Below are positions 43,675 to 55,936 of a DNA stretch of 64,000 nucleotides, in pieces. Source of the stretch: Schlesneria sp. DSM 10557 (GTDB taxonomy: Bacteria; Planctomycetota; Planctomycetia; Planctomycetales; Planctomycetaceae); assembly GCF_041860085.1 (NCBI RefSeq), contig NZ_CP124747.1, forward strand, positions 434,001 to 498,000. The letters are read 5' to 3'. A program made the position numbers and the translations under genes. Position 1 is the first letter of the stretch; every line of letters starts with the position of its first letter. Under the pieces are notes generated by a model. It saw nothing but the letters and a program-made list of their open reading frames with translations, was not told the DNA's origin and did not search any database.

Positions 43675-45369
43675 TTATTTGGGCGTGTCGGCCTCAGCGA
43701 GGGCTGTTTCGACGCGACGATGCTGACGCAGGTCATAGCGATCGCCCGATTTCAGGATCGCGAATTCGGGTGTTTCGATTGACGAGTCCGTGGGGCTGTC
43801 GAAGACGGTGACCTGATGTTTCCCCACTACCTGCATCGTAGAACCTCGGACGATGAGCGCCGTGGATTCGTCAACGCCCAGGCCGATCAGTTCGGGATAA
43901 GTCTTCTTAAGTTCCACCATTTCGTTATGGCGTTTGCGTTCGGTGAAGTGCTGGTCGATGGCGACGCCGGGGAGAAAACCGAAGCCGCGATCGTAGCCTT
44001 CGCACATGATCTCTTCATTTCCGAGGGGATTACCGCGGACGAGATACTCACCCTGAATCGTCGCACCGGCCGAGGTTCCACCGATGACACCACCTCGACG
44101 CAGAACATCGTGGAACAGTTCCTCGACATTGGTGTCCATGTAGGCATCCACCAATCGCCACTGTCGGCCGCCTGTGAACCAGACTCCGCGAGCGGCTTTC
44201 AGCAGAGCAATCAGGCTGGGGCTTGAGAGTTCTTCGCCACTTCTTGCGTGCAGCATGGTGACGTTTCTGGCACCTGCGTCCTGGAGCCAGCCGCAGACTT
44301 CGCGCTGCTCGGGGGGATAATCACCCAAGGCATTCGAGACGACGACGATGGGGGCTTCGATCCCTCCCGCCGCTTCCAGGAATGAGTCGATGACTTCTTT
44401 CGGGGTGGGGCCGCCCCCTGCAATCACCAGGGTTCCGTTCTGAACATCGGGGACGTGACGGTCGGTCGACGCGATGAGCGTATCGACGCGTGAGTTTGCG
44501 GCACGCTTCAGCGCGATCAGGTCGGCCTTATGTCCGGGAGTCAGTGACTCGATCCGGGCAGGCCGTTTCGTCGAAGGGGACAGGCAGATCGACACGTCGG
44601 ATTCGCCGATGACTTCCAGCGACCGCCCCTGGACGATCAGGGCTGTTCCTTCGTCGATGCCGAAGCCAACCATACCGGGACGCAACTGCAGGGCGCGCAT
44701 GAGTCGCTCCTGGCGGTTTCTCTTCTTGAAGTGCTGATCGACGATGGTTCCGGGCAGGAACCCGAGTCCCGAAGAGAGGAGTGGCTCGATTTTCCCGTCG
44801 GCAATCATGCTCCGCGACATAATCGCGGCTCCTGCGGAAGTGCCACCAATTACGCCACCGCGTGCTAAAACATTGTGCAACCGTTCTTCGGTGCGGGTAC
44901 CGACGTAAGTCTGCGCCAGCCAGTTCTGATTTCCCCCGATGAACCAGACGGCGGTGGCAAGATCGAGAATCTGGGAGAAATTTTCATCATCTGCTTCCAT
45001 TCGTGAACGAGTGTGCAGAATCTGGAGAGATGCGAAGCCATTATCGGCAAGCCGGTCGTACCAGCCTGACATGCGTGCGTGAATGTCGGTATCGGCGATC
45101 ACGCTGGCTGAAGGGATAATCACGACATGGGCGTCAGGACCGCCCCCGAGTTCGATGAAGCGGTCGAGGAGCGTGTGAGGCAGAACCCCACCACCACAGA
45201 TGACGAGCGACCCGGACTTCGTATACAGGGGATCGTTTTCCGTCTGGAAATCGGCGGCGTGCGACTGTGAGGACATGGTAGTGAACACGCTGAGAAACAG
45301 CAGAGTTACGAGTGCACAGTAACCGTGTCGACGAATGTGCCACGAGTGGCTGAGTTGAAGCCTCATCAT
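43675..45369 (-). CDS. tandem cyanophycinase-like (peptidase S51) protein
   Basis: A 564-residue exported protein made of two peptidase S51 units. A signal peptide leads to the first copy: VICGGGVLPHTLLDRFIELG, AVWFIGGNQNWL and the nucleophile motif GVIGGTSAGAAIM (serine near residue 177). The second copy repeats it: LVIAGGGPTPKEVIDSFLEA, GVWFTGGRQWRL and GVIGGTSAGATIQ (near residue 432). Both carry GFGIDEGTALIV or GLGVDESTALIV. S51 enzymes cut cyanophycin or dipeptides and act as dimers, so the fusion may be an internal dimer. No cyanophycin synthetase is near. The start at 45369 has AAGGAG ahead. Confidence 0.88.
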   Translation of the reverse strand: MMRLQLSHSWHIRRHGYCALVTLLFLSVFTTMSSQSHAADFQTENDPLYTKSGSLVICGGGVLPHTLLDRFIELGGGPDAHVVIIPSASVIADTDIHARMSGWYDRLADNGFASLQILHTRSRMEADDENFSQILDLATAVWFIGGNQNWLAQTYVGTRTEERLHNVLARGGVIGGTSAGAAIMSRSMIADGKIEPLLSSGLGFLPGTIVDQHFKKRNRQERLMRALQLRPGMVGFGIDEGTALIVQGRSLEVIGESDVSICLSPSTKRPARIESLTPGHKADLIALKRAANSRVDTLIASTDRHVPDVQNGTLVIAGGGPTPKEVIDSFLEAAGGIEAPIVVVSNALGDYPPEQREVCGWLQDAGARNVTMLHARSGEELSSPSLIALLKAARGVWFTGGRQWRLVDAYMDTNVEELFHDVLRRGGVIGGTSAGATIQGEYLVRGNPLGNEEIMCEGYDRGFGFLPGVAIDQHFTERKRHNEMVELKKTYPELIGLGVDESTALIVRGSTMQVVGKHQVTVFDSPTDSSIETPEFAILKSGDRYDLRQHRRVETALAEADTPK

Positions 45370-45566
45370 GAAGTCCAGCTCCTTAGAAAAAATCATGAAG
45401 AATTTCACGGCCTTCGCATCCGTGCGATCACACAAAAATAGGTTGATCTGTTCGGGTGTGCAAGGTGGCTTTGGGCATTCTTACCGCAAAATCGTTCCTG
45501 AAATATTCGTCGGAAAAGTTTGGTTGATCGATGAATTTTGACAGACTTCTCTCTCGTCTATGAAAA

Positions 45567-46991
45567 TTACGTGCCCTTTTTCTTCTCGAGAATGTTTTTC
45601 CAGATCGGCCCGTAGGTCTCTTTGTCGAACGGAGGACAACCTGTAGGAGACTGACCCAGCGGGTGATCCTTCGTTCTCATCATGTTTGTACAGTACGAAA
45701 AGGTGCGGCAGGTGGTCTTACGATTCAGCCGTCCATGCGTCTCAAGTTGCTGTACGAAGTCGGGTTGTGAGAGCGTTGCCCGCCCCAATCCGACAAACGA
45801 ACAACGTTTCTGCGTCACGTTTCCGGCAGCAATGTGAATCGCGAGCTCCTGCAACCAACTATATGCACTTCCAACAAGGTAAACGTGGGGAAGGGAACGC
45901 TGGATCAGGGCCGTGGCCTCAAAGTGGCGTAAAACCCCGATTAATGGGTGTTCGGGAGCGAGATACCCATCCATCGGCGGATAGTCCGCAGGACGGAGGA
46001 CATGTGGGTTCGCATAAGGATTTCCCATGGTGACATTGAGCAGTGAAACGCCTTCTTCCGCGAGCCAGCGAGCCACCTGCAGGGGCTCATCCGGTTTCCA
46101 GCGGGTGTGATCGTGAGGATCAACGCCGAAACTCGTCATCAGGGGCCCTGTATGAGGGACAGGGATGCCTACGCCTTCAGCATCTTTGCGATAGGGGATG
46201 CCATCGTAGACACCGATGCGTGACCCGATTTCGATGGAAGGAACATCATCCCGGCAACGTCGGATGATGTTCCTGACCAGGCGGGTTCGATTCTCGAGGC
46301 GACCGCCGTATTCGCCCGGCCGGTTTGTCGAGGCGAGCAATTCCGACAGCAGGTATCGATGGCATTGTTTGATATCGATGAAGTCACAGCCGATTCGGGC
46401 AGCCAGTTTTGCCGCAACGAGGTACTGGTCTTCGATTCGCTTCAGATCATCATCACTGAGCAGCGGGAACGAGGCGTCAATCGTTTTGCCGGTCGATTTG
46501 TCCAGGGTGAATGGATCGAGCAACGGATCGTGCATGGCGATCTGTGGACGACGAAAGCAGTATCGTCCTGAATGCGTCAGTTGGAGTCCGATCACCAGGC
46601 CGCTGTCGGAACCGTAGACTTCGCGGTGAGCAGCGCGACAACCGGCTAGCATCTGCTCAATCGCACTGGCGCTCCCTTCATGCAGCCAGAGCTGGCGGGG
46701 ATTCATTCGGGCATCTTCTGCGATGGCTGTCGCCTCGCCCCAGATCAGCTTCGCGCCCCCACCGCCGAACCGGCGATAGCGACGGTAGGTCAGTTCGTCA
46801 GGGGCTCCGTCGAGTGTCCCGTCACACCCTTCCATCGGCTGGATGCAGAACCGATTCCCGACATGCAGCCGGCCGACCGTCGCCGGTTCGAAGAGAGGTG
46901 AGAAGTCGGCAGACGAGGGCAAATCGCTCCCCAGTTCCTTCGCCTTCTGAACCAGTTCGTCCGCGGTTTTGAAATGAAAGTAGCGTGCCAT
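45567..46991 (-). CDS. NADH:flavin oxidoreductase, old-yellow-enzyme-like
   Basis: A 474-residue FMN-dependent TIM-barrel enzyme of the NADH:flavin oxidoreductase/old yellow enzyme family. NRFCIQPMEGCDG near residue 45, LQLTHSGRYC (flavin/substrate His), DFIDIKQCHRYLLSELLAST and GGRLENRTRLVRNII are the usual barrel motifs. The C-terminal section contains SFVGLGRATLSQPDF and the cysteines in CRTFSYCTNMM and GCPPF, which look like the Fe-S site of 2,4-dienoyl-CoA reductase relatives, but the NAD-binding half of those enzymes is missing. The ATG at 46991 is chosen from homology; a longer frame to 47060 has no support. Substrate unknown. Confidence 0.88.
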   Translation of the reverse strand: MARYFHFKTADELVQKAKELGSDLPSSADFSPLFEPATVGRLHVGNRFCIQPMEGCDGTLDGAPDELTYRRYRRFGGGGAKLIWGEATAIAEDARMNPRQLWLHEGSASAIEQMLAGCRAAHREVYGSDSGLVIGLQLTHSGRYCFRRPQIAMHDPLLDPFTLDKSTGKTIDASFPLLSDDDLKRIEDQYLVAAKLAARIGCDFIDIKQCHRYLLSELLASTNRPGEYGGRLENRTRLVRNIIRRCRDDVPSIEIGSRIGVYDGIPYRKDAEGVGIPVPHTGPLMTSFGVDPHDHTRWKPDEPLQVARWLAEEGVSLLNVTMGNPYANPHVLRPADYPPMDGYLAPEHPLIGVLRHFEATALIQRSLPHVYLVGSAYSWLQELAIHIAAGNVTQKRCSFVGLGRATLSQPDFVQQLETHGRLNRKTTCRTFSYCTNMMRTKDHPLGQSPTGCPPFDKETYGPIWKNILEKKKGT

Positions 46992-47163
46992 CGAAATTTG
47001 CTCTTGGGAGACGAGCCCGACCGACATCCGGGATGCGCACTCGGGCGGTGAGCGCGGCAAGGCGCAACGCCAGGTCCGGTCCGACGGGGCAACAAAGCGA
47101 CGTCGGGATCATACCGGACTGGCGGTCAGAAATCGCACGCCGCACGTTCACGTCAGGTCTGCG

Positions 47164-50100
47164 TCAGGATTCAGCCTGAGGTGTCGACCAGAGATCCTTC
47201 AGGAACTTCTGGAATGGTTTCGCGTTCACGTGTTCGCGCCGGGTGAACCGCAGTTTGACTGCGTCGAGGCCCGCTTTGTCGCGTGGGGCGACTTCCGGAT
47301 CAATGCCGAATCCCGTGATCTGTCCTAACTGAACCGAGCCCGCCGGAACATAGATCATGCATTCCAGAGCGGCGGGCCGCTTGGTCACCAGACTGACGAT
47401 CGGGGTCTTGCCGCGGGTGTAGTGCACGACGACCTTGTTCGTCCAATCGACTTCGACAAACGGCAGCAGTTTCTCAAGAAGCGCCGCCATGTCTTCCAGT
47501 ACGGCCGGTTCCCATTCGATGGTTCCCTGCAGGAAGCCCTTGCGCATCAGGTGCCACTTTCGGCCCAGTTTTTTCCATGGGGTCAGGTCTTCGAGATTGA
47601 GCGCTTCGGGGCGCGCACGACTGACGAAGGCCTCGATGGCTTTCGACAGGAATCGTTTGAACGCGGGACTTTGTGTGTCTTCCGGAGCAACAATCGAGAT
47701 CGTAATGTCTTCGAATGGACCGTTGGTCGAAGGCCTGATCCGCACACGTGGCTGACGGTTATAGACCGGAATGTCGTCCAGATCGTTGACATCTTTCAGG
47801 GCCAGTTCTGCGGCAAGCGTTTCCTGGACGAAGGTTCGTTTCGGCAGTCGGAACTTCAGCGTCAGCAGCCATTCATCACCGGTATAAGCGTGCAGGAACC
47901 AGCCGAAGCTACGCGTTTTGGCAGCGATCTCAACGGTGCTTCGTTCATTCCAGTCAGGCGGACTGAACTCGTCTGTTGCCTCGATTGTCTGGATCAGGCT
48001 GGCGAGGATGCTTCCTTTCCAGCGACGCGGTCGCCCATTATTGGCCAGGCCATCCACGGTATGCCACTTGAGGCCGTCGACCTCCCATGGCATCCTGGCA
48101 TCGGCACCAATTTTGGATGGGTCGAGATCGCCCGACTGTTTCTTCCGAGCGGCTTCCGCGTCGAACGTCTCTCGGTGGCCTCGTCCCCCTTCTGCCAGCA
48201 CGCCGGCCAGAACCTCGCCCGTAAAGCTGCGATGTGCGGTCCGGGTCGATGAACCGTTGGTGGTAGCGGACGACGCTGCATGGGCGAATTCGCCTGCCTG
48301 CTGGACGACGTCTTCGGGAGTCCCTTCCGCGACGATCCAGCCCCCTTCGGCTCCGGCTTGCGGTCCGATATCGACGATCCAGTCGACGGTTTTAATGACA
48401 TCGAGGTTATGCTCAATGACAACGACCGTATTTCCCGCGTCGACGAGGCTGTTGAGAATCTTGAGCAGTTTGCGGATGTCGTCGAAGTGAAGACCTGTCG
48501 TCGGTTCATCAAGTAAATACAGGGTCTTGCCCGATTGGGGGCGAGACAGTTCTGCCGCCAGTTTCACGCGCTGTGCTTCGCCGCCGGACAAGGTCGGGGC
48601 GGGCTGTCCCAGCGTAAGATAGTCGAGTCCGATCGCGGCCAGGACGGACAGCGGGCCGCGAATTTTGGGAATGTTGCTGAACAGTTCCAATGCCTGCCCG
48701 ATCGACATTTCCAGCACGTCGGCGATGCTTTTGCCGCGATAGGTCACCGCAAGCGTTTCGGCGTTATAGCGCTTACCCCGGCAGGTATCACACTCCACCC
48801 AGACATCGGGAAGGAAGTGCATTTCGATCAGTTTCTGACCGTTCCCCTCGCAGGTCTCGCAGCGGCCACCCGTTCTGTTGAAGCTGAAGCGTGTCGCACT
48901 GTAGCCACGGACCTTGGCTTCGGGCAGTCGCGAGAAGAGTTCACGAATGTGTTCGAAGACACCTGTGTAAGTCGCGGGGTTGGATGCCGGGGTGGTTCCA
49001 AGCGGTTGCTGGTCAACCACGATGATCTTACTGAGAAATTCAAGTCCGTTCAGTTCGTCATAGGGACCCGCCTGCGCCGTGGCTCGATTGAGCTTTCGTG
49101 AGATGGCGCGGGCAAGCGTATCATCGATCAGGGAGCTCTTGCCACTGCCGCTCACGCCGGTCACTGCGGTCAGGGTTCCCAACGGAATCCGCAGATCGAC
49201 GTTGCGGAGATTGTGCTGACGAGCACCCAGCAGTTCCAGCCAGCCCCCACCGGGTGGGACCTGATAGGTGTCGTGAATACTGCCGGGGCGACCGCTTTGG
49301 GGCGAAGCGACGACGGACAACGTTTCCGCAGGGGGGGCGGCCGCGCTTTTCGACGCTTTTTTCCGGGACTTTTTCGGTGCCGGACCTGTTTGTGGTGTCT
49401 CGGTGGAGGTTGCCCCAATTCGCTGCATGCGGCGTTCGAGCGGAATTTTGATCTCTTCGCGACCCGAAAGGAATTTGCCGGTTAGCGAGAGTTCGCTCTG
49501 ATTGATTTCCGCAGGAGACCCCTGGGCGGTGACCGTACCCCCGAAGCGTCCGGCACCCGGGCCGAAGTCGTAAAGGCGGTCCGCGGCTTGGATCACTTCG
49601 CGATCATGCTCGACCATCACCACTGTATTGCCGAGATCTCGCAGCTTGATGAGTGCCGAGAGCAGGCGACCGTTGTCGCTGGGGTGCAGCCCGATGGTGG
49701 GTTCGTCGAGGACGTACAGGACGCCGGTCAGGGCGCGACCGATCTGACCCGCCAGGCGAATCCGCTGGGTTTCTCCGCCGGAGAGTGTGGGGAGAGTTCT
49801 TCCCAGAGTGAGGTAGTGAAGCCCGACATCGACGAGAAACTTCAGCCGGGACGTGGCTTCGACCAGCAGGTCACCCGCGATTCTCTTCTGCGAAGGAGTC
49901 AGGTTGAGATTGTTCAGATACTCGAGTGTCTCGCGCAGAGGGAGATCGCATAGCTGTTTCAGCGTCTTGCCCACGTTTCCGTCAAGATGCGAATGGCTCG
50001 TCCGGGAATCGGCGGGGGGTACATCTGCGGCGATCCCCTTGCGCGGGGTCATCAGCTTCACCGCGCTTGCGTCATCACGCAGGCGACTTCCCTGGCAGGC

Positions 50101-53100
50101 GGCACAGGGGACTTCTCCGACGAGTTCGAAGAATTTCATACGGTATTCGTATGACAAGCTCGCCGCCTGCTCGATCGCGGGATAAAGCCCCTTGTATTGA
50201 AAACGGAGCGTCCCACGGGGCGACTTGTCCCTGGCACCTTTCTTTGCGGTCGAGGCCTGATCGGGCGAACCGAGTGACAGTGGAATCCAGGTGTCGCCGG
50301 TACCGAACAGAACGGCTCGCTGCTGGGCCGCATCGAGTTGCGAGAAGGGGACATCCAGCGGGATATCGCATTCTTTTGCCATCGCGGCCAGCATCTGCCG
50401 GAAGAGGGGAGATTTCGCGGGATCGGGCCACGCACTGACCGATCCTTGTGCCAGGGACCGTGTCTGGTCCGAAATGAGTGCTCCCAGATTCGTCCCTTGC
50501 TGAACGCCGATCCCTTCGCAGGAATGGCACCAGCCGAGGGGGCTATTAAACGAAAAGTTGTGAGGAGCCAGTTCCTCGAATCCCCGCCCGCAGGATTCAC
50601 AGGCGCGGAAGAGGCTGAATGGCTGCACCTTCCACTTTTTCTCATCGCGGTCTTCATCGACGAACGCGACGCGGATCAGGCCCTTACCGACGTCGAACGC
50701 CAGTTCGACCGATTCCGCCAGACGGGACCGGCCCGCGCGTGAAAGCGTAATGCGATCGACCACGATTTCGACGTTGTGCTTCCGTTTGCGGTCAATTTCG
50801 GGGACCGAATCGAGTGCATGCGTGACGCCGTCGATGCGAACGCGACGATAACCTTGTTCGGCAAGACGTTCCCACAGCTTGGAGTACTGCTGGCCGACGG
50901 TGACTTCCTGTGGAGCAAGAATCAGAACTCGTGTTCCCTTACTGGCAGAGGGCGCGGTCTGCCCGTCTGTTGAAGAAGCGTCATCGGCGGGGACGGTCTC
51001 AAGCAGTCGTTCGATGACATCATCGACGGTTTGCGACTTCACAGCGATGCCGCAGTCCGGGCAGAACTGCGTTCCGAGACGCGCGTACAGAATACGGAGA
51101 TAGTCGTAGATCTCGGTGACAGTCCCGACAGTCGAGCGAGGTGTATTGCCAACCGTTTTCTGTTCGATGGCAATCGAGGGTTGCAGTCCGTGAATGTGTT
51201 CGACGCGCGGCTTGGGCATCTGACCCAGGAACTGGCGCGCGTAAGAGGACAGAGATTCGACGTACCGGCGTTGTCCCTCGGCGTAGAGGGTGTCCATGGC
51301 CAGAGAACTTTTTCCCGATCCACTCGGACCGCAGAAAACACTCATCTGGTCTCGCGGAATCTTCAGGTCAAGGTGTTGAAGGTTGTGCTGCGCAGCACCA
51401 CGAACGACGATCGACGTGTCTGCACCATCGGGTGCCTCGCTGAGCGCAACCGACGTCTGCCACCGCGGTGCACCGGCGGCCAGTGCTGAGTAAGGGGCCA
51501 GCGCAGTCACTTCGACCTCGTTTGCGTTGACCTTTGAAACCTTCTTTTTACCGCGCGACGTCGAAGCAGGAACCATGCCCGGCACTGTTTTCAGTGCTCG
51601 TCCTGTGTGAGATTCCTCGCAGTTCATTACCTCTTCAGGCGTTCCTTCGGCCAGAATTCGTCCACCACCGGAACCCCCTTCGGGGCCAAGGTCAATGACC
51701 CAGTCGGCCGTTTTGATCACGTCGAGATTGTGTTCGACGACAATGACGGTATTCCCCGCCTCGACGAAGCCGTGAAGCACTCGCAGTAGGTGTTCAATGT
51801 CGACGAAGTGCAGTCCGGTCGTCGGTTCATCCAGAATGTAGACCGTCTTGCCTGTCGAGCGTTTACTCAGCTCTTTCGCCAGTTTGACTCGCTGTGCTTC
51901 GCCACCGGACAGTGTTGGCGACGGCTGACCGAGCTTCATGTAGTCCATCCCCACATCGTGAAGCGTCTGGAGCGACTTCACGAGTTTGGGATGGTTTTCG
52001 AAATGCTCAAGGCCCTGCTGAATGTCCATTTCGAGGACATCATTGACGCTCTTTCCCTTGAAGCGAACCTCCAGGGTCTCTTTGTTGAACCGTTTCCCCT
52101 GGCAGACGGGGCACGTCACCCAGATATCCGCGAGGAAATCCATTTCCAGTTTATTGGCGCCATTCCCTTCACACGCCTCGCAGCGTCCACCCGGGACGTT
52201 GAAAGAGAACCGTCCGGGCTTGAAACCGCGAACTTTCGATTCGGGCAACTGCGTGTAGAGGTCTCGGATCAGATCAAACAGTTTGACGTACGTCGCGGGA
52301 TTCGACCGGGGGGTTCGTCCGATCGGACTCTGGTCGATGTCAATCGCCTTATCGATCTGTTCAAGACCCGTCACTTGGGTGTAGGACCCCGGGTTGCCGG
52401 TTCCCTTATTAATATCGCGGTTGAGGACTTCCCACAGGATGTCATTGACCAGAGAGCTCTTTCCGGAACCGCTGACCCCGGTCACGCAGATGAACTTCCC
52501 CAAGGGAAATTTCACCGAGACATTCCGGAGGTTGTGGTGGGTCGCTCCGTGAATCTCGATCGCATGGCCGTTGCCCGGTCGGCGGACCTTGGGAATCTCG
52601 ATCGAACGACGACCGCTCAGGAAGGCACCGGTCGCACTTCGCTCTGAATTTCGAATGTCTTCGACAGTACCCTGGGCAACAATTTCACCCCCACGAACGC
52701 CGGGGCCCGGTCCGAAATCGACGATGTAGTCAGCCGCCTTCATGGTTTCGTCATCGTGTTCGACGACGATCACCGTATTCCCCTGATCACGCAGATCCTT
52801 CAGGCTGTCCAGCAGCATCACGTTGTCACGAGGATGCAGGCCGATTGACGGTTCATCGAGGATGTAGACGACCCCCACCAAACCGCAACCGATCTGCCCG
52901 GCCAGCCGGATTCGCTGGGTTTCCCCACCAGACAAGGTCGGGGCGGTCCGGTCGAGCGTGAGATAGTCGAGTCCGCATCGCAGCAGGAAGCTGAGCCGGC
53001 CGCGAATCTCCTTGAGGGCCTCCTCAGCAATAAACTGACCCGTTTCCGACAGTTCCAGATCGCCGAAAAATTCCCACGCGGCGAGTGTGCTGAGTGAGCA

Positions 53101-54717
53101 GACTTCGGGTAGCGACAAGCTTTCCACGGCAGTCGCTACCGTCAGTTCACTTTCTCGCGCAGGCTTTTTCCGTTTGGACGTTGCAGGTGGTGTTGCCTGT
53201 GCAGCCGACGGGGACGCGAACTGCTTCTCACGCAGCGTCTGAAGTTCGGTTCGCGCGAGGGACGCACTTCGTGACGTCAGGCGATAGCTGCTGGCCTCGG
53301 GATTCAGTCGTCGTCCCTGGCAACTATTACAGCCTGTTTCATGCATGTACTTTTCAAGTTGCACGCGCCGCATCGGATTGCGCGTCTTGCGGTATTCGTC
53401 CAGAAGTTCCGGGATGAAACCCGCGTACGTTCCGCCCCGTTTCCAGGTGTTACCGCCCGACTTATAGGTGAAGGTGATATTTCGATTGCCGGTTCCGAAC
53501 AGGAACAATCGCTTTGCCGCTTCGGGCAGATCACGCCATTTGGATTTGAAGAAGCTGTCTTCGGCCAGGCCAAGATCAACTTCAATTGCGCGCCCCACAC
53601 CTTTCAGAATATGTCTGCGCCACTTCCCGACGGAACTGAGTTTGCCGAGGACAACGATGGCCCCTTTCTGGATCGAAAGAGAATCGTCCGGGATCAGTTG
53701 GTCGATCGCGAAGTCAAAGCGGACCCCCAGCCCCTGGCAATCGGCGCACATCCCCTGAGGACTGTTGAAGCTGAACAACTGAGGGGATGGCTGCTGGTAG
53801 CTGATTCCACAGTGAGTACAGGCGTAGTCACAGGAATAGAGCTGGTCGAAAGGGGAAGGAGGATCTTCCGGCGGTTCCTCTTCAGTCGCCTCGCTTCGTC
53901 CTTTCTTGCGGCTGGCGGAACCGCTTTTTGTGATGACGGAATCGGTGGAAGCGGCTTCACTGATGGAGCTGCCGGGGCCTTCGCGCAGGCCCATGTCGGG
54001 TTCGCGCGAGATAATCAGTTTCCGCTCGGCCAGATTGAGTGCCGTTTCAATCGCCTCTGCGACACGGGCTCGAGGCGTCTTTCCGGCGATCAGTCGATCG
54101 ATCACAACGTCGATCGTATGTTTCATTTGCTTGTCGAGCTGCAGATCGTCCGTCAACTGGACAAGTTTGCCATCAACACGTGCGCGCAGAAATCCTCGCT
54201 TGAGCAGATCGACGAACAGGTCCTTGAACTCCCCTTTCTGTCGTTGCACCAGGGGGGCCAGAACCTGGTATTTCGTTCCTTCCTCGAGGCGCAGGACACT
54301 ATCAAGGATGTGGTCCCGTGTCTGAGCGGTAATTGCCCGGCCGCACTGATAGCAACTGGGGGTTCCGACGCGTGCGTAAAGGACGCGTAAATAATCGTAG
54401 ATTTCGGTGATCGTACCGACGGTGCTGCGTGGGTTGCGACCACTGGCTTTTTGCTGGATTGAGATAGAAGGGGCCAGGCCGGTGATGGAATCTACGTCCG
54501 GCTTGGGCATCTGTCCGAGGAACTGGCGGGCATACGACGAGAGTGATTCGACATACCGGCGTTGTCCTTCGGCATAAAGCGTATCGAATGCCAGTGAACT
54601 TTTTCCCGAACCGCTCACCCCCGTCATGACGACCAGTTTGTTGCGGGGGAGTGTAAGACTGACGTTTTGCAGATTGTGCTCGCGGGCACCACGAATCACG
54701 ATGTCGGCAGCGGGCAT
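47164..54717 (-). CDS. uvrA: double-length UvrA with extra C-terminal domain
   Basis: A 2,517-residue protein containing two complete UvrA sequences in line, plus an extra domain. UvrA is the damage-sensing ATPase of nucleotide excision repair. There are four Walker A motifs: GVSGSGKSS near residue 35, a second near 750, GPSGSGKSS near 1,135 and GVSGSGKSS near 1,855. Four intact ABC signatures follow the pattern [12 protein letters not shown] or [12 protein letters not shown]. Both halves carry the zinc module, CEACEGNG with CPVCQGKR and CETCEGNG with CDTCRGKR. From about 2,170 onward an unrecognised 345-residue domain begins, including [14 protein letters not shown]. UvrA normally dimerises, so this fusion likely carries its own dimer. 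It is normally around 940 residues. Confidence 0.93.
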   Translation of the reverse strand: MPAADIVIRGAREHNLQNVSLTLPRNKLVVMTGVSGSGKSSLAFDTLYAEGQRRYVESLSSYARQFLGQMPKPDVDSITGLAPSISIQQKASGRNPRSTVGTITEIYDYLRVLYARVGTPSCYQCGRAITAQTRDHILDSVLRLEEGTKYQVLAPLVQRQKGEFKDLFVDLLKRGFLRARVDGKLVQLTDDLQLDKQMKHTIDVVIDRLIAGKTPRARVAEAIETALNLAERKLIISREPDMGLREGPGSSISEAASTDSVITKSGSASRKKGRSEATEEEPPEDPPSPFDQLYSCDYACTHCGISYQQPSPQLFSFNSPQGMCADCQGLGVRFDFAIDQLIPDDSLSIQKGAIVVLGKLSSVGKWRRHILKGVGRAIEVDLGLAEDSFFKSKWRDLPEAAKRLFLFGTGNRNITFTYKSGGNTWKRGGTYAGFIPELLDEYRKTRNPMRRVQLEKYMHETGCNSCQGRRLNPEASSYRLTSRSASLARTELQTLREKQFASPSAAQATPPATSKRKKPARESELTVATAVESLSLPEVCSLSTLAAWEFFGDLELSETGQFIAEEALKEIRGRLSFLLRCGLDYLTLDRTAPTLSGGETQRIRLAGQIGCGLVGVVYILDEPSIGLHPRDNVMLLDSLKDLRDQGNTVIVVEHDDETMKAADYIVDFGPGPGVRGGEIVAQGTVEDIRNSERSATGAFLSGRRSIEIPKVRRPGNGHAIEIHGATHHNLRNVSVKFPLGKFICVTGVSGSGKSSLVNDILWEVLNRDINKGTGNPGSYTQVTGLEQIDKAIDIDQSPIGRTPRSNPATYVKLFDLIRDLYTQLPESKVRGFKPGRFSFNVPGGRCEACEGNGANKLEMDFLADIWVTCPVCQGKRFNKETLEVRFKGKSVNDVLEMDIQQGLEHFENHPKLVKSLQTLHDVGMDYMKLGQPSPTLSGGEAQRVKLAKELSKRSTGKTVYILDEPTTGLHFVDIEHLLRVLHGFVEAGNTVIVVEHNLDVIKTADWVIDLGPEGGSGGGRILAEGTPEEVMNCEESHTGRALKTVPGMVPASTSRGKKKVSKVNANEVEVTALAPYSALAAGAPRWQTSVALSEAPDGADTSIVVRGAAQHNLQHLDLKIPRDQMSVFCGPSGSGKSSLAMDTLYAEGQRRYVESLSSYARQFLGQMPKPRVEHIHGLQPSIAIEQKTVGNTPRSTVGTVTEIYDYLRILYARLGTQFCPDCGIAVKSQTVDDVIERLLETVPADDASSTDGQTAPSASKGTRVLILAPQEVTVGQQYSKLWERLAEQGYRRVRIDGVTHALDSVPEIDRKRKHNVEIVVDRITLSRAGRSRLAESVELAFDVGKGLIRVAFVDEDRDEKKWKVQPFSLFRACESCGRGFEELAPHNFSFNSPLGWCHSCEGIGVQQGTNLGALISDQTRSLAQGSVSAWPDPAKSPLFRQMLAAMAKECDIPLDVPFSQLDAAQQRAVLFGTGDTWIPLSLGSPDQASTAKKGARDKSPRGTLRFQYKGLYPAIEQAASLSYEYRMKFFELVGEVPCAACQGSRLRDDASAVKLMTPRKGIAADVPPADSRTSHSHLDGNVGKTLKQLCDLPLRETLEYLNNLNLTPSQKRIAGDLLVEATSRLKFLVDVGLHYLTLGRTLPTLSGGETQRIRLAGQIGRALTGVLYVLDEPTIGLHPSDNGRLLSALIKLRDLGNTVVMVEHDREVIQAADRLYDFGPGAGRFGGTVTAQGSPAEINQSELSLTGKFLSGREEIKIPLERRMQRIGATSTETPQTGPAPKKSRKKASKSAAAPPAETLSVVASPQSGRPGSIHDTYQVPPGGGWLELLGARQHNLRNVDLRIPLGTLTAVTGVSGSGKSSLIDDTLARAISRKLNRATAQAGPYDELNGLEFLSKIIVVDQQPLGTTPASNPATYTGVFEHIRELFSRLPEAKVRGYSATRFSFNRTGGRCETCEGNGQKLIEMHFLPDVWVECDTCRGKRYNAETLAVTYRGKSIADVLEMSIGQALELFSNIPKIRGPLSVLAAIGLDYLTLGQPAPTLSGGEAQRVKLAAELSRPQSGKTLYLLDEPTTGLHFDDIRKLLKILNSLVDAGNTVVVIEHNLDVIKTVDWIVDIGPQAGAEGGWIVAEGTPEDVVQQAGEFAHAASSATTNGSSTRTAHRSFTGEVLAGVLAEGGRGHRETFDAEAARKKQSGDLDPSKIGADARMPWEVDGLKWHTVDGLANNGRPRRWKGSILASLIQTIEATDEFSPPDWNERSTVEIAAKTRSFGWFLHAYTGDEWLLTLKFRLPKRTFVQETLAAELALKDVNDLDDIPVYNRQPRVRIRPSTNGPFEDITISIVAPEDTQSPAFKRFLSKAIEAFVSRARPEALNLEDLTPWKKLGRKWHLMRKGFLQGTIEWEPAVLEDMAALLEKLLPFVEVDWTNKVVVHYTRGKTPIVSLVTKRPAALECMIYVPAGSVQLGQITGFGIDPEVAPRDKAGLDAVKLRFTRREHVNAKPFQKFLKDLWSTPQAES

Positions 54718-54856
54718 GAGCACCACAACGATAAAGAGAACAGGCAAGTGCCTGAAGATGTTCCGAAGACCATCACAAGTATAGGAACCGCTCCTCGCGC
54801 TTCAACACTCAAGTACCTGGACGGCTGTCGGAATAGGCTTTGTGGCGATGGCGAAG

Positions 54857-55141
54857 CTACTGGCCTGTGAGAGCGGTGATCAGGCTCTGAAGTTCGTCGT
54901 CCAGTGACATTTCCGTAACGGCTGGCTTTCCCGCCCGGCGGTACCAGTACCGGGCATTGCCGAGGTCTCCTTCCACGCGGTGCAGGTAGGCGTGGACCCA
55001 GGCTGCATTTGAAGACCCGTCGTCCTGAACCAGTTCGTGCGCCCGGTCCCAAGCTCCTTTCGCGGCGTGCCAAAGTGCTTGTACCGGCACGGACAGCCCG
55101 CGAATTTCGGATTCTGTCATTTCTGTCAGGGATTGCTTCAT
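54857..55141 (-). CDS. small helical protein of TPR-like type
   Basis: A 94-residue protein that looks like two helical hairpins: [20 protein letters not shown], then [20 protein letters not shown] and the tail WYRRAGKP. Similar short proteins with ALW-x-DAKGDW and WVHAYLHR-x-EGDLGNA-x-YWYRRA occur in many bacteria without known function. The ATG at 55141 has a clear GAAGGAGACGG site ahead; a frame from 55423 would add 94 residues of poor quality and was rejected. It lies upstream of uvrA on the same strand with a 139-base gap. Confidence 0.75.
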   Translation of the reverse strand: MKQSLTEMTESEIRGLSVPVQALWHAAKGAWDRAHELVQDDGSSNAAWVHAYLHRVEGDLGNARYWYRRAGKPAVTEMSLDDELQSLITALTGQ

Positions 55142-55408
55142 TCTGTCCGTCTCCTTCGATCCTGAATGGGGGCCACGGCCGCCACTGCGAGAGGAGACTT
55201 TATCGGACAACGACCGCTGAGCGTACTTACTTGACGGACAAAATGATTGTGTGAGACTGGTACGAAGTCCTGTTGGTTGGCGACTTGTCAGAAGCCAGTG
55301 ACAGCGAGGTCGATAAGCGGTGGGCGTGGCTGCGCACTCGTCAGGCACTGTTGCGGCAATGAACCGGCCGACGACCGTTTTGACAGAACGTGCCGCCGAG
55401 AGAAGAGC

Positions 55409-55936
55409 ATGCAAATTCGCCAAACGTTGTTCCTGATGCTGGTCAGTCCACTCGTGTGGGGTGCGTCATTCGCTGAAGAACCTGCGTCCCGCTACAAGAT
55501 TGTGACGAAACGCGAACAGGATCGCGTAGAGGTCACGTCCGATGCGGGCAAAGTCGTGTTCTCAATTCGCAGTCCCAACGGGATTGGTCAGGTGAACCTC
55601 AGCCGACTCGATGACAAGTGGCCGGACGTCGTAATGTTCCGTCTGCATTTGAGCGGACTGGAACGGTTTCAATTAGCCGTGGGCCAGGTAAAGCTCACCG
55701 GAGCTGTCTCAAGCCAGGATGGTTCTGTCCGGGTGTGGCAGGGTGAGGATGAGTCGAAGCCGCTCGATCCCCAGAACCCTAACTGGATCGAAGTCCGCGG
55801 GGTGGGGCGAGACGGTCAGCCGACAAAAGTTATTCCTCTTAAAGACGGCTACTTCGAGATTGCTGTTCCCCGGAGGCTACGTGCGGGAAGCGACAAATCG
55901 ATCAACCTTTCGTGGATCGACTTCTATCGAAACTGA
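55409..55936 (+). CDS. exported hypothetical protein
   Basis: A 175-residue exported protein with the signal peptide [20 protein letters not shown]. The mature domain is an all-beta fold ([50 protein letters not shown]) ending in [10 protein letters not shown] know no named family, although similar proteins occur in planctomycetes. The ATG at 55409 has GAGAGAAGAG ahead. Divergent from the small helical gene at 54857. Confidence 0.7.
   Translation: MQIRQTLFLMLVSPLVWGASFAEEPASRYKIVTKREQDRVEVTSDAGKVVFSIRSPNGIGQVNLSRLDDKWPDVVMFRLHLSGLERFQLAVGQVKLTGAVSSQDGSVRVWQGEDESKPLDPQNPNWIEVRGVGRDGQPTKVIPLKDGYFEIAVPRRLRAGSDKSINLSWIDFYRN

Noticed and set aside
53341-54390. 349-codon open frame opposite uvrA
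   Set aside because: Shadow of the highly conserved uvrA ATPase region; GC-rich codons leave few stops on the opposite strand.
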